Source: Pediococcus claussenii ATCC BAA-344
Lineage (GTDB): Bacteria > Bacillota > Bacilli > Lactobacillales > Lactobacillaceae
Length of the DNA stretch: 64,000 nt
NCBI RefSeq assembly: GCF_000237995.1
Contig: NC_016605.1
Coordinates: 1,674,001-1,738,000 of the forward strand
Direction of reading: 5' to 3'
Position 1 is the stretch's first letter; each line of letters opens with the position of its first letter. A program made the translations under genes and the position numbers. This document shows, piece by piece, positions 15,510 to 23,424 of this stretch. The notes below the pieces were generated by a model. That model saw only the letters and a program-made list of their open reading frames with translations. It was not told the DNA's origin and made no database searches.

Positions 15510-16460
15510 CTAATTCTCTTTAAGAAACTTTTCTAATTGTTCTCTATCCGGATAACCGTCATTATCTCCGGGAGCTTGAACGGCCAAGGCGCCAATCGCA
15601 TTCCCTCTTCGCACAGCTTCCTTTAAAGACAGACCCTCCAGCAAACCCGTCTCCAATCCTAATGCGAATCCATCTCCGGCACCAACTGTATCAATGACGT
15701 GGTCTACCTTAAATCCATCTACAAAATAACTTTCACCATTCTTTTGTTTTACAAAAGCGCCGGAAGGTCCATCCTTTATAATAACTGTCTTTGTAACATC
15801 ACTTTGATTTAAATAAAAATCAGCAATTGTTTCTAAATCACGACTTCCAACTAAAATTTCTCCTTCACCTACTCCGGGCAAAATTATTTCAGCTTCTTTG
15901 GCCAGATTGTTAATAGTTTGAACCATTTTTTCCGTAGATGACCAGAGTTGCGGACGCAAGTTAGGATCAAAGACGGTTTGGATTTGATGCTCACGTAACA
16001 ACTTAATTAAATACTCAAAGCTTTCAAACGCCTGCTCGGAAATTGCTGGAAAGATTCCAGATAAGTGGGCGATTTTTACATCTGAAAAATCCACCTTATC
16101 TAGAACATCTTTTTCAAAATGCGCTGCAGCGGACCCTTTTCTAAAATAATAAATACTTGGATCTCCCTTTGACACTTTATCTTTCAATTGAAAAGCGGTC
16201 CAGTAATCATCAACCTGTTCAATATAATCCGTTCCAATATCATTATCGTGCAACTCTTTTTTAATAAAATCCCCAAATGGATCATTTCCTAATTGTGTTA
16301 AATATTCAGTAGTATGCCCCAGCCTTGAAACACCAACTGTGACATTAACCTCAGCTCCAGCCAAAAATTTACGAAAGTTTTGGGAATCGGCCAATGATTG
16401 ATCTTCATCAGTCGATGCAAACAAAGCGATTGGCTCTCCAATTGTTAAAAATTCACTCAT
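15510..16460 (-). CDS. PfkB-family sugar kinase (2-keto-3-deoxygluconate kinase-like)
   Basis: This is a 316-residue ribokinase-fold kinase. The N-terminal substrate-binding pattern GEPIALFA (8-15) and AGAEVNVTVGVSRLG (34-48) are typical of the KdgK/fructokinase branch. The C-terminal signature DTVGAGDGFALGL (about 251-263) contains the anion hole and catalytic Asp. It presumably phosphorylates the sugar or sugar acid brought in by the neighbouring permease. The closest description is a 2-keto-3-deoxygluconate kinase, but no KDPG aldolase lies in this operon, so the true substrate is open. Confidence 0.85.
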   Translation of the reverse strand: MSEFLTIGEPIALFASTDEDQSLADSQNFRKFLAGAEVNVTVGVSRLGHTTEYLTQLGNDPFGDFIKKELHDNDIGTDYIEQVDDYWTAFQLKDKVSKGDPSIYYFRKGSAAAHFEKDVLDKVDFSDVKIAHLSGIFPAISEQAFESFEYLIKLLREHQIQTVFDPNLRPQLWSSTEKMVQTINNLAKEAEIILPGVGEGEILVGSRDLETIADFYLNQSDVTKTVIIKDGPSGAFVKQKNGESYFVDGFKVDHVIDTVGAGDGFALGLETGLLEGLSLKEAVRRGNAIGALAVQAPGDNDGYPDREQLEKFLKEN

Positions 16461-16480
16461 AATAAAATCCTCCTAACCTT

Positions 16481-17755
16481 TTAATGGTAAATGTTCAATA
16501 CTAATATTAGATTCAAAGCTGTTGCAATCCAAGCCCACGGTAATCCAGTGGAAAGGAAAGTTTTTGTAGTTAACTTAGCATACTGAACCGACCATAAATT
16601 CCAAGACTGAGTAATGTCGGCAGAAACTGCCATCATAGTTGGCACAACCAATAGTCCATATAGGAAATATGGTGGAAATAGCCCCGTTGCTGTGAAAATT
16701 GAAGCTGTTGCAGCGCCGGCACCATATAACATTAAGGGACCTCTGAAATATGAAAGCGGAGCAATAACCATCATAATCAAAATTAAAACTAAGTGATTTG
16801 TTGGTAATATTGACTTAAATATTGAGTTAAATCCACTCATTGCAAACACTGCCGCCTGTTGGAACATCGTTAAAACAAACAACATAATCAATAATCCAGA
16901 GATATCACTAATAGCTTGTTTCACTGTGCCATTCATTAATTTAACAAATCCAACATAACTTTTCATTTGTCCGGTCATTAAAAATGCTAATAAAGTCGCA
17001 ACTATCAGTGCTGGAATAGAATTCCATTGAAAAATGATACTTAATGAAACCGGAATAATTGGAAGAATATACGTGAATGGTGAAACTTCCTTTATGTCCT
17101 CCTTAGAATCTTCCGCAATCATCTCAGGTTTTCCATTTCGAATTTTTTTACTGTTAAATAATATGAAAATAATTACAACTATCATTTGGACGATCGCTGC
17201 TGGAATACCAAATTTTAAATAATTCGGTCCCCATTCCACACCCTTAAAGAATACTTGAAATTGAACAAATAAAACATTGTTAATATACATAGCCGCACCA
17301 ATTGATAAGGTAAAAATTGAGACGGCTATTTTTCTTGGAACTCCCATTGAAAACAGAATTGGAAATAGAATAACTCCAACCGCAATCGCCGAGCCTACCC
17401 CATATGCTCCTGAAAAGATTAAGAAAGTCACTAACGCTATCAAAATTGACGCTAACACTGGACTTTTTTTCCCAACTTTTTCAGTCTTACGTGTAATGCT
17501 TCCAGCAATTCCGGTTTCAACCAATACTCGCCCAAACCAAGATCCAAAAATAATGGTGGCAGCCGTTTTACCGTAATCTAAAACTGGCTGTGTAAACACT
17601 TTATTAATTGCTGTGTTAAATGGCACGCGACCAATAATCACCCATAACACCGCCATTATGAAGAAACCAACGGTTAGATTTCCACCTTTCATCGCATAAT
17701 ATATAAAAAGCGCAAACGATAATATCAATAAAATCCCCGTAATTATTTCAGCCAT
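16481..17755 (-). CDS. GntP/ion-transporter-superfamily permease for a sugar acid
   Basis: This 424-residue protein has about 11-12 hydrophobic segments throughout. Conserved-looking loops include SGAYGVGSAIAVGVI (about 115-129) and YFRGPLMLYGAGAATASI (about 338-355), a pattern seen in GntP-type and related proton/carboxylate symporters. No ABC or PTS partner is nearby, so uptake is probably proton-coupled and delivers an unphosphorylated substrate, consistent with the kinase that follows. GGAGG precedes the ATG. The exact substrate (a sugar acid such as a hexonate or keto-hexonate) is inference from the operon. Confidence 0.75.
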   Translation of the reverse strand: MAEIITGILLILSFALFIYYAMKGGNLTVGFFIMAVLWVIIGRVPFNTAINKVFTQPVLDYGKTAATIIFGSWFGRVLVETGIAGSITRKTEKVGKKSPVLASILIALVTFLIFSGAYGVGSAIAVGVILFPILFSMGVPRKIAVSIFTLSIGAAMYINNVLFVQFQVFFKGVEWGPNYLKFGIPAAIVQMIVVIIFILFNSKKIRNGKPEMIAEDSKEDIKEVSPFTYILPIIPVSLSIIFQWNSIPALIVATLLAFLMTGQMKSYVGFVKLMNGTVKQAISDISGLLIMLFVLTMFQQAAVFAMSGFNSIFKSILPTNHLVLILIMMVIAPLSYFRGPLMLYGAGAATASIFTATGLFPPYFLYGLLVVPTMMAVSADITQSWNLWSVQYAKLTTKTFLSTGLPWAWIATALNLILVLNIYH

Positions 17756-17776
17756 GACTTTTTCCTCCTGGCGTAT

Positions 17777-18019
17777 CTAATATTCGTTAAGTTCTCGCAT
17801 GATTGTTTGGTAAATTGAACTTTGAGTATCTTTATCAGTAAAAAATTGCTGTTCACTGCGATTAAAGCGGTCTGCCAAATAATATGCTGATAGATAAGCT
17901 GATAAAGCCTTTTTGGTTTTTTCGGGAATTTCCGCTTCTGTCATATTAGTCACATCACTCGTTTGAAGAAATAATTTAGCAAAATCCGCTGGATCAATAT
18001 GCATCTGTTTATCACTCAT
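17777..18019 (-). CDS. small hypothetical protein in the catabolic operon
   Basis: This is an 80-residue soluble, helix-rich acidic protein without a recognised domain. The ATG at 18019 was chosen because GGGGAG lies eight bases upstream inside the end of the preceding gene; the reading frame also has a GTG three codons earlier, but that codon abuts the ribosome site. It overlaps the upstream gene by eight bases, so its translation is coupled. Its conserved position between the isomerase and the permease genes would suggest a pathway role if it is also seen in other genomes. Confidence 0.7.
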   Translation of the reverse strand: MSDKQMHIDPADFAKLFLQTSDVTNMTEAEIPEKTKKALSAYLSAYYLADRFNRSEQQFFTDKDTQSSIYQTIMRELNEY

Positions 18020-18773
18020 TTTGAGCACTCCCCTTTTTGTATGAATTTAATTTATTAATGCCTGATTCGATAACTGCATTACTCAATACTGGATACTCAA
18101 GAGCAATTGGCACATTAGTTGGCAGAACATCCAAGGCCTTCCGCCAATCAAGTTGCCCTTCATCAAGCGGTCTAACCTCAGGACCTTCTGTAACATCTTT
18201 AACATGAATATAACGAATAAAATTCTTTAATGTTTCGGCAGCTTCAAAGAAATTTTCTCCAGTAAATTCCCAGTTTCCTAGGTCATACACATATCCAACG
18301 TTTATTTGTGAGTTTTTAATATCATTTAAAAATTTTAGAATCGGTTTAATTCGTCCACTAGTTTGGGTTTGGTCATTTTCAACGTTAATCTCGAGCCCAT
18401 CAAGTGTTTTTTCTAGAGTTTCGAAACTAGCTTTGAAATCCCCTTGAAAATGCTCATAATCGCCAATATTGAATTTTGCCTTTTTGATTCCCATAGTGTG
18501 CGATTCCTTAATATATTGAAGTAGTTTGGAATTCAGCATCCCATCAACGAATAATTCATCAGGAATACTATAAAATAGCTCAATATTGTGTTCTTGTGCC
18601 CAATTTCTAATTGCCGGAATTTCTTCGTCAATGTTGAAAAAGAATTCTCTTCGTACCTCAAATGACCTAAAGCCTAACTCATACAATTCTTGCAATAATT
18701 CAAGCTGTTGCTTACCATCTTCGTGTTCTTGATTAAGTAATAATAGGTTAGCTGTCCATTGATTTTCTTCCAT
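18012..18773 (-). CDS. sugar-phosphate isomerase/epimerase-like TIM-barrel protein
   Basis: This 253-residue protein resembles the xylose-isomerase-like TIM-barrel (AP endonuclease 2) superfamily of metal-dependent sugar isomerases and epimerases. Candidate metal ligands are Glu in LEINVENDQT (about 128-137), Asp in GYVYDLGNW (about 159-167), His in IRYIHVKDV (about 188-196) and Glu near the C-terminus (ALEYPV). As the first gene of the operon it probably isomerises the imported sugar before or after phosphorylation. The ATG has GAGG eight bases upstream and the promoter is well defined. Confidence 0.78.
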   Translation of the reverse strand: MEENQWTANLLLLNQEHEDGKQQLELLQELYELGFRSFEVRREFFFNIDEEIPAIRNWAQEHNIELFYSIPDELFVDGMLNSKLLQYIKESHTMGIKKAKFNIGDYEHFQGDFKASFETLEKTLDGLEINVENDQTQTSGRIKPILKFLNDIKNSQINVGYVYDLGNWEFTGENFFEAAETLKNFIRYIHVKDVTEGPEVRPLDEGQLDWRKALDVLPTNVPIALEYPVLSNAVIESGINKLNSYKKGSAQNE

Positions 18774-18796
18774 GATTTAACCTCGTAAATATATTT

Positions 18797-18848
18797 GGGA
18801 AACCGGTATCCTTATTGAGTATTGTAATCGCTTTCAAAAAAATGTCAA
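18797..18848 (-). promoter_or_regulatory. operon promoter with cre and LacI-type operator
   Basis: On the minus strand TTGACA (18848-18843), 16 bases, TACAAT (18826-18821) forms the promoter. A perfect CcpA cre (TGTAATCGCTTTCA, 18823-18836) covers the spacer and -10. Downstream of the -10 is a CCGG-centred palindrome, GAAACCGGTATC (18799-18810, 10 of 12 symmetric), of the kind bound by LacI-family regulators. This predicts repression by both the adjacent LacI protein and CcpA. Confidence 0.8.
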
Positions 18849-19008
18849 GAAAAAAAGAGAGTGCAACAAGCCGGGTAACTTCTGAGGATTTGCAGGTAAT
18901 ATGAATTATGGCGGGTTTGGTCATGGTTCATATTGCAGGCAAACCGGAAGGGGTTGGCTTGTGGAACTCGTTTCAAAAAAGAGAGTGCAACATGCCGGGT
19001 AACTTCTG
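18849..19008. repeat. structured repeat family R: partial unit plus full copy A
   Basis: 18849-18889 is a partial unit (AGAGAGTGCAAC to GAGGATT). A full copy follows (18891-19008). Copy A can fold as an H-type pseudoknot: AATATGAA (18898-18905) with TTCATATT (18927-18934), and GGTTTG (18914-18919) inside that loop with CAAACC (18940-18945) outside it. It is non-coding. Confidence 0.7.
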
Positions 19009-19011
19009 AGG

Positions 19012-19107
19012 ATTACTAGCTCGTCTAGTATGGTGGATTTTGTTTTACAAAATCTGATACTCATACGTTGTCCATTCCTATGGACGCAAACCGTCTCATA
19101 GAAACTG
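19012..19107. repeat. structured intergenic repeat, family C, copy 2
   Basis: This is the 96-bp homologue of 2713-2807. Its central hairpin is GATTTTG (19036-19042) with CAAAATC (19048-19054), replacing the AACCAA/TTGGTT stem of copy 1. A second hairpin, CTATG-GACG with CGTC-CATAG, spans about 19078-19101. It is inserted between the two copies of family R. Confidence 0.7.
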
Positions 19108-19109
19108 GC

Positions 19110-19226
19110 TGCAGGTAATATGAATTATGACGGGTTTGGTCATGGTTCATATTGCAGGCAAACCGGAGGAGGTTGGCTTGTGGAACTCGTTTCAAAAAAG
19201 AGAATGCAACATGCCGAGTAACTTCT
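19110..19226. repeat. structured repeat family R: copy B
   Basis: This copy is about 95% identical by eye to 18891-19008, at a 219-bp offset. The pseudoknot arms are unchanged: AATATGAA (19117-19124)/TTCATATT (19146-19153) and GGTTTG (19133-19138)/CAAACC (19159-19164). The few differences fall outside the arms. Confidence 0.7.
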
Positions 19227-19244
19227 AAAAATCGAACAAAAAAA

Positions 19245-19265
19245 GACAATCCTAAAAGGATTGTC
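19245..19265 (-). terminator. terminator of the LacI gene, overlapping its last codons
   Basis: GACAATCCT and AGGATTGTC form a perfect stem with a loop of three, followed by T7 on the minus strand. The stop codon (19254-19252) lies inside the stem. Confidence 0.9.
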
Positions 19266-20241
19266 TCTTAACTATTTTGCTGTCAATCATATTAACGCTG
19301 GGTTCTGATTTATTTTCATCCCCAATATGCTCTATTAGTTTTTGTGCTGCTTCTTTTCCAATTTGAACTGGCTTTTGGTTTATAGCGCTAATGCCTGGAG
19401 TAGTTAAATCTCCAACTGACATGTCATCGTACCCCACTACCGCCAGCTCTTCGGGAATTTTAATATCAAAGCTCTTACAAATCTTAATAATATCTATCAA
19501 TAATTGCCCATTGGTGGCAAATAAAGCTTTGTGTTTTCCTTTGCTGCTTTTTACTATTTCTTCAAGTTGAACTAAGTATTCATCATCCAATTCATCTAAT
19601 TCAACCTTGGCATTAAATTGCTTAGCAGCCTCTAAAATACCATTATAACGAAGACTTCTTGAAGAGATTAAATCAATTTTACCCGTTATAACAGAAACTT
19701 GCTTATATCCACGTTGAAAAACTAAGTTCATTAATTGTTGTGCAGCAACAAAATCATTGGACGTAATCGATTCCCAACGTAATGGATATGTCTGTCGGTC
19801 TACTAATATAACCGGGCAATCTAGATTGTTTAGCATTTCATACTGCTTACTTTCAGACGAAAGCGGTTGTAGAATTATTCCATCTACATTTTGCGCCAAG
19901 ATATATTTAATAGATTCCGCCTCATCTTTTAAATTATTTGATGAATCGTATATCAGTAATCGGTACCCTTCTCTTCGTAAGGTCGTTTGAATCCCCTTAA
20001 TCAACCTAGATGTATATAAATTAGCAATATCTGCAACAATTAGTCCAATTATTTTATTATGTTTGGCCTTTAATGACCGAGCCTGTTGATTTGGAATATA
20101 TCCTAGCTCCTCAATTTTGTTTGCAATTTTTTGACGAGTTTGCTGGTTCATTCGATTCCACTGTCCATTTAAATAACGCGAAATCGTCGCCTTAGAAACT
20201 TTGGACGCATCAGCAACATCTTGAATGGTTACCTTTTTCAT
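19252..20241 (-). CDS. LacI-family transcriptional regulator of the sugar operon
   Basis: This is a 329-residue repressor with an N-terminal LacI helix-turn-helix (TIQDVADASKVSKATISRYLNGQWNRM region, residues 5-31) and a periplasmic-binding-protein-like effector domain. The head resembles KdgR-type members, which respond to keto-acid sugars; this fits the KdgK-like kinase downstream. Its start lies only 19 bases after the gtfB stop on the same strand, so it may be transcribed partly by read-through from the adhesin-glycosyltransferase genes. It should bind the CCGG-centred palindrome at 18799-18810. Confidence 0.88.
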   Translation of the reverse strand: MKKVTIQDVADASKVSKATISRYLNGQWNRMNQQTRQKIANKIEELGYIPNQQARSLKAKHNKIIGLIVADIANLYTSRLIKGIQTTLRREGYRLLIYDSSNNLKDEAESIKYILAQNVDGIILQPLSSESKQYEMLNNLDCPVILVDRQTYPLRWESITSNDFVAAQQLMNLVFQRGYKQVSVITGKIDLISSRSLRYNGILEAAKQFNAKVELDELDDEYLVQLEEIVKSSKGKHKALFATNGQLLIDIIKICKSFDIKIPEELAVVGYDDMSVGDLTTPGISAINQKPVQIGKEAAQKLIEHIGDENKSEPSVNMIDSKIVKRQSF

Positions 20242-20260
20242 CCATAACTACCCCTTCGGT

Positions 20261-21778
20261 TTATCTTAATCCCTTTTTCCATTGCTTAAATACTCTTGAA
20301 GCACTGTACTGCTGGGCACGCTTTCTAGCGCCTATACTTTTTTCGTTCCACAGACTTTGGTCACTTATTATTTGAATAATGTTAATGGCCATAGTAGTTT
20401 CATCTTCATCCGCCACAAGCTTTCCAGTTTCATCATCAACTAAGCCAACTGGACCATACTTTGTATCAAATGCCACTACTGGAGTACCGTGACCCAACGC
20501 TTCAATGATCGATAACGACTGTGCGTCACTTAAAGTGGTGCTGATAAACAACTGCGCGGTGTCATAAGCCTCATTCAAGTCCACTTGATACCCTTTAAAC
20601 TTAATAGCTGCATCTAACTTATCTTCCTTTATCTTTTCATTCCAACCCTTAATACTTTCTCCATATCCATATATATCAAGAGTTACATCACTTAATTGAT
20701 TATGAACTAGCTTAAACACATTGATTAACTTTTCAAGCCTTTGGTTTTTCGTTACTCTTCCAACAAAGACGAGTTTATGGGGCCCTCTGTCTTCTAACGG
20801 TACAATTTTATTTTCAAGTAAAGTATCCGATACCACACCAAAAGAAGCTTGTTTAATGGGCGTTGTTACTAATTTTGCGCCTCCCATCCATTTAGTTAGA
20901 TCGTGTTTTTGCTCTTCAGTTGCCACAATTACTCCATTTAAAGAGTCCGCTCGTTGCAAAAGTATATCAGCATACATTTTCGATAAATCACCAAATACTT
21001 GGTCCTTCGGATTAGATGAATGCGGTGTTGGAATTGTCGCAAAACGTCTTGGATTAGTTTTCATATTGAGAACTGCATTATAAGAGGTTCCTGGTCGATC
21101 AGCAATAAATGTTGACCCTGGGTTATCCTGGTTTAATTGATCTAAAAAATATACAAATAATTCATCGTAATTATTAAAATACAAATCTTGATCCCTATAA
21201 TCCAATAAATGAATCAATGACATATAACTTTGTCCTTCTTCATTTTTGGCAAAAAATTCCTCAATTTTGCGTTTTCCACTGGGACTATAACTATATTGGG
21301 TTATCAAGTTCCCCTGCTGATCAAAAAACTGATCACGTGACTTAAAACCCCGAATATCGTATAAAGTTGATTGCATTCGAATTTCTTTATTATTATAGAC
21401 GTCAACCGCAAATAGCTGTCCTACAGTTCCTGGTGCAAAATGGACATCATATACAAGCTGATCCCCATCGTATACATGGCTTACATCTGCACCTGGATCA
21501 ACATTGTATTCCGCTGCTAAATTTAATGATTCAATTTTAGGATAGTTTGGTTCTTTTGATGGCACATTGATTGCTTCTTGAAAATAATCAAACATATTTA
21601 AAATACTATTTTGAGGTAATGCAAAACGTTTTATATATTGTGCTATTAACCGATCATAGTTTCTGATAACGATTTTTGCGGGTTCGTTATTTTCAGAAAA
21701 CATCTTCACTCGCTGCATCTCAGAGTGCTCAATGCCTGAATTCATTGCAACGATATATTCGTTCACTAAATAAATCAT
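20261..21778 (-). CDS. GtfB-like glycosyltransferase subunit
   Basis: This 505-residue GT4-type protein has the N-terminal extension (about 1-310) seen in GtfA/GtfB and TagE-like enzymes of Gram-positive bacteria and a C-terminal nucleotide-sugar domain starting near KLVFVGRVTKNQRLEKLI. The catalytic EX7E region reads DAQSLSIIE (about 424-432), so the first Glu is replaced by Asp. In known GtfA-GtfB pairs the GtfB subunit is a non-catalytic partner that helps substrate recognition, which fits. It overlaps the gtfA stop by one base (TAATG). The likely role is O-glycosylation of Ser/Thr in the giant surface protein upstream. Confidence 0.8.
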   Translation of the reverse strand: MIYLVNEYIVAMNSGIEHSEMQRVKMFSENNEPAKIVIRNYDRLIAQYIKRFALPQNSILNMFDYFQEAINVPSKEPNYPKIESLNLAAEYNVDPGADVSHVYDGDQLVYDVHFAPGTVGQLFAVDVYNNKEIRMQSTLYDIRGFKSRDQFFDQQGNLITQYSYSPSGKRKIEEFFAKNEEGQSYMSLIHLLDYRDQDLYFNNYDELFVYFLDQLNQDNPGSTFIADRPGTSYNAVLNMKTNPRRFATIPTPHSSNPKDQVFGDLSKMYADILLQRADSLNGVIVATEEQKHDLTKWMGGAKLVTTPIKQASFGVVSDTLLENKIVPLEDRGPHKLVFVGRVTKNQRLEKLINVFKLVHNQLSDVTLDIYGYGESIKGWNEKIKEDKLDAAIKFKGYQVDLNEAYDTAQLFISTTLSDAQSLSIIEALGHGTPVVAFDTKYGPVGLVDDETGKLVADEDETTMAINIIQIISDQSLWNEKSIGARKRAQQYSASRVFKQWKKGLR

Positions 21779-23307
21779 TAGCCCTCCTCCTGTTTGTTAA
21801 ATAATAGTTGCCATGATTTCCAAATATTATCTTGTGAATACCTTTCAGCATCAACATAACTATTATCACTAAACTTCTGTAGCTCAGTTGGATTTTGTAG
21901 CGTCTCAATAATAGCCTGTGCCAGTGCGTCTACATCATCCAGTTTCACTAAACGGCCATTTCGTCCATCTATTATTATGTCATGTGGGCCATAGGTTACA
22001 TCATACGCGATATTCGGAATTCCATGCGATTGGGCTTCCATTAGGGCCAACGCGAAGCCTTCAGCCCTTGAGGTTAATAGATTTAAAACGGCATCGTCGT
22101 ATACGGTGTTAATGTCAGCTGTATAATCTTCAAAAGTCACAACATCTTCTAGATTCAAGTCTTTCACAACTTTTTTTAGACGAGGCCCTTCTTTACCGTT
22201 AGCATATCCCCAAAACGTTATGTGTGCGTTCGGGACCTTTTCACTTACTTGTTTAAATGCACGTATAACCTGGTCTTGCTGCTTTTCAGGAGATAAACGA
22301 GCTACCATAACAACATTACCCGCTTTTCGATCTTCAATCGGAATATGGGGACTATTCATAACTTCATCAGATACATTACCAACAGGAATTGCAAAAGTAG
22401 CTGTTTTGTTGCCATATCTTTCAACAAAATCATCCCGCTGTTGCTCAGTTGGTATTAAAACTCCATCCCACTTTTCTAAATTTTTAATTGCATATTCATA
22501 GTTATAATTTAAAGTTGCATCAAGAATTTTATCAGGATCATTTAAATGATTACTATGTAAATGCATGTACCGATATGCTGGTGTTTTCATATTAAGTACC
22601 GACCAAGCTAATTCAAATGTTCTATCTGTTATAAAACTGTTTTTCTCACTATTACGTTTGTTCAGTTCGTCTAAAAAGAAACGCATCATAGCCTGTTCAC
22701 CATTAAAGGAATAGTCTTGTCCTTTATAATTCACGATTCTGTATAAGGTGTTTTGTAATTTATCTTCGCCATTTTTAGTGTGAAAAGTTTGATAAACTAC
22801 TTGACCATCCGGGTTAAAAACTTGCTCGGCTATAACGTTTGAATCCCCATCATACAATTGTTCAAGACCTTTAAACCCTCTTGTATCGTACCATTCACTT
22901 TTTACCAATTTCCCTAATTGATCAAATGTCCTAACCACATCAACTTGCGTGTATTCCGGAGCTCGCATTGCAATTCTTTGAATAATTCGTTGGGAATTTC
23001 GTACCATGTATCCATGTTCATCTTGGTCATTTCGCAAAAGTTGTAAGCTTTTTTTTATTTTTAAGTCATTAATAGTAAATGAGCGTGCTTTCATTTCTTC
23101 TGTTCCCTGAAAAAAATCGAACAAATTTATCATGTCGCTGTCATCCAAATCTGCCCGTTTCAAAACATCATGTAAATTTAAAGAAAAATTTCGCGTCACA
23201 ATTTGAGTTTTTTTCTGAAACTTTTTGAATAGTGCTAATCGTTGCATTTGAGCATGTTCAATTCCAGAACGTTTGTCCGCAAACCCAACATTAATAAAGT
23301 AAAACAA
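21778..23307 (-). CDS. GtfA-like protein O-glycosyltransferase
   Basis: This 509-residue protein is homologous to its downstream neighbour. It carries an intact EX7E motif (EGFALALME, about 411-419), the phosphate-binding MVARLSPEKQQDQVIRAF segment (about 334-351) and the IAYDVTYGPHDII segment near 428. By analogy with the GtfA/GtfB pairs of streptococci and L. plantarum it would transfer a sugar such as GlcNAc from UDP-sugar to Ser/Thr of surface proteins in the cytoplasm. It is preceded by the Ser-rich adhesin, whose stop is 117 bases upstream. A TagE-like teichoic-acid glucosyltransferase role is the main alternative. Confidence 0.82.
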   Translation of the reverse strand: MFYFINVGFADKRSGIEHAQMQRLALFKKFQKKTQIVTRNFSLNLHDVLKRADLDDSDMINLFDFFQGTEEMKARSFTINDLKIKKSLQLLRNDQDEHGYMVRNSQRIIQRIAMRAPEYTQVDVVRTFDQLGKLVKSEWYDTRGFKGLEQLYDGDSNVIAEQVFNPDGQVVYQTFHTKNGEDKLQNTLYRIVNYKGQDYSFNGEQAMMRFFLDELNKRNSEKNSFITDRTFELAWSVLNMKTPAYRYMHLHSNHLNDPDKILDATLNYNYEYAIKNLEKWDGVLIPTEQQRDDFVERYGNKTATFAIPVGNVSDEVMNSPHIPIEDRKAGNVVMVARLSPEKQQDQVIRAFKQVSEKVPNAHITFWGYANGKEGPRLKKVVKDLNLEDVVTFEDYTADINTVYDDAVLNLLTSRAEGFALALMEAQSHGIPNIAYDVTYGPHDIIIDGRNGRLVKLDDVDALAQAIIETLQNPTELQKFSDNSYVDAERYSQDNIWKSWQLLFNKQEEG

Positions 23308-23424
23308 TTAAATTCCTCCTTAACATAAACAAAAGACCGAAAGAATTATATTCCCTCGATCTATTGCTAATTTCTTGAGAGAATTACTTTCTGCTTTCAC
23401 AGCCAGTACTTACTCCCATTATAT

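Noticed and set aside
18849-19226. Insertion sequence or transposon remnant
   Set aside because: No transposase fragment, clear terminal inverted repeats or target duplication was found. The units look like structured non-coding repeats instead.
19061-19249. 62-codon minus-strand frame
   Set aside because: It lies wholly inside the structured repeats and runs into the LacI terminator. It has no ribosome site and its sequence follows the repeat.
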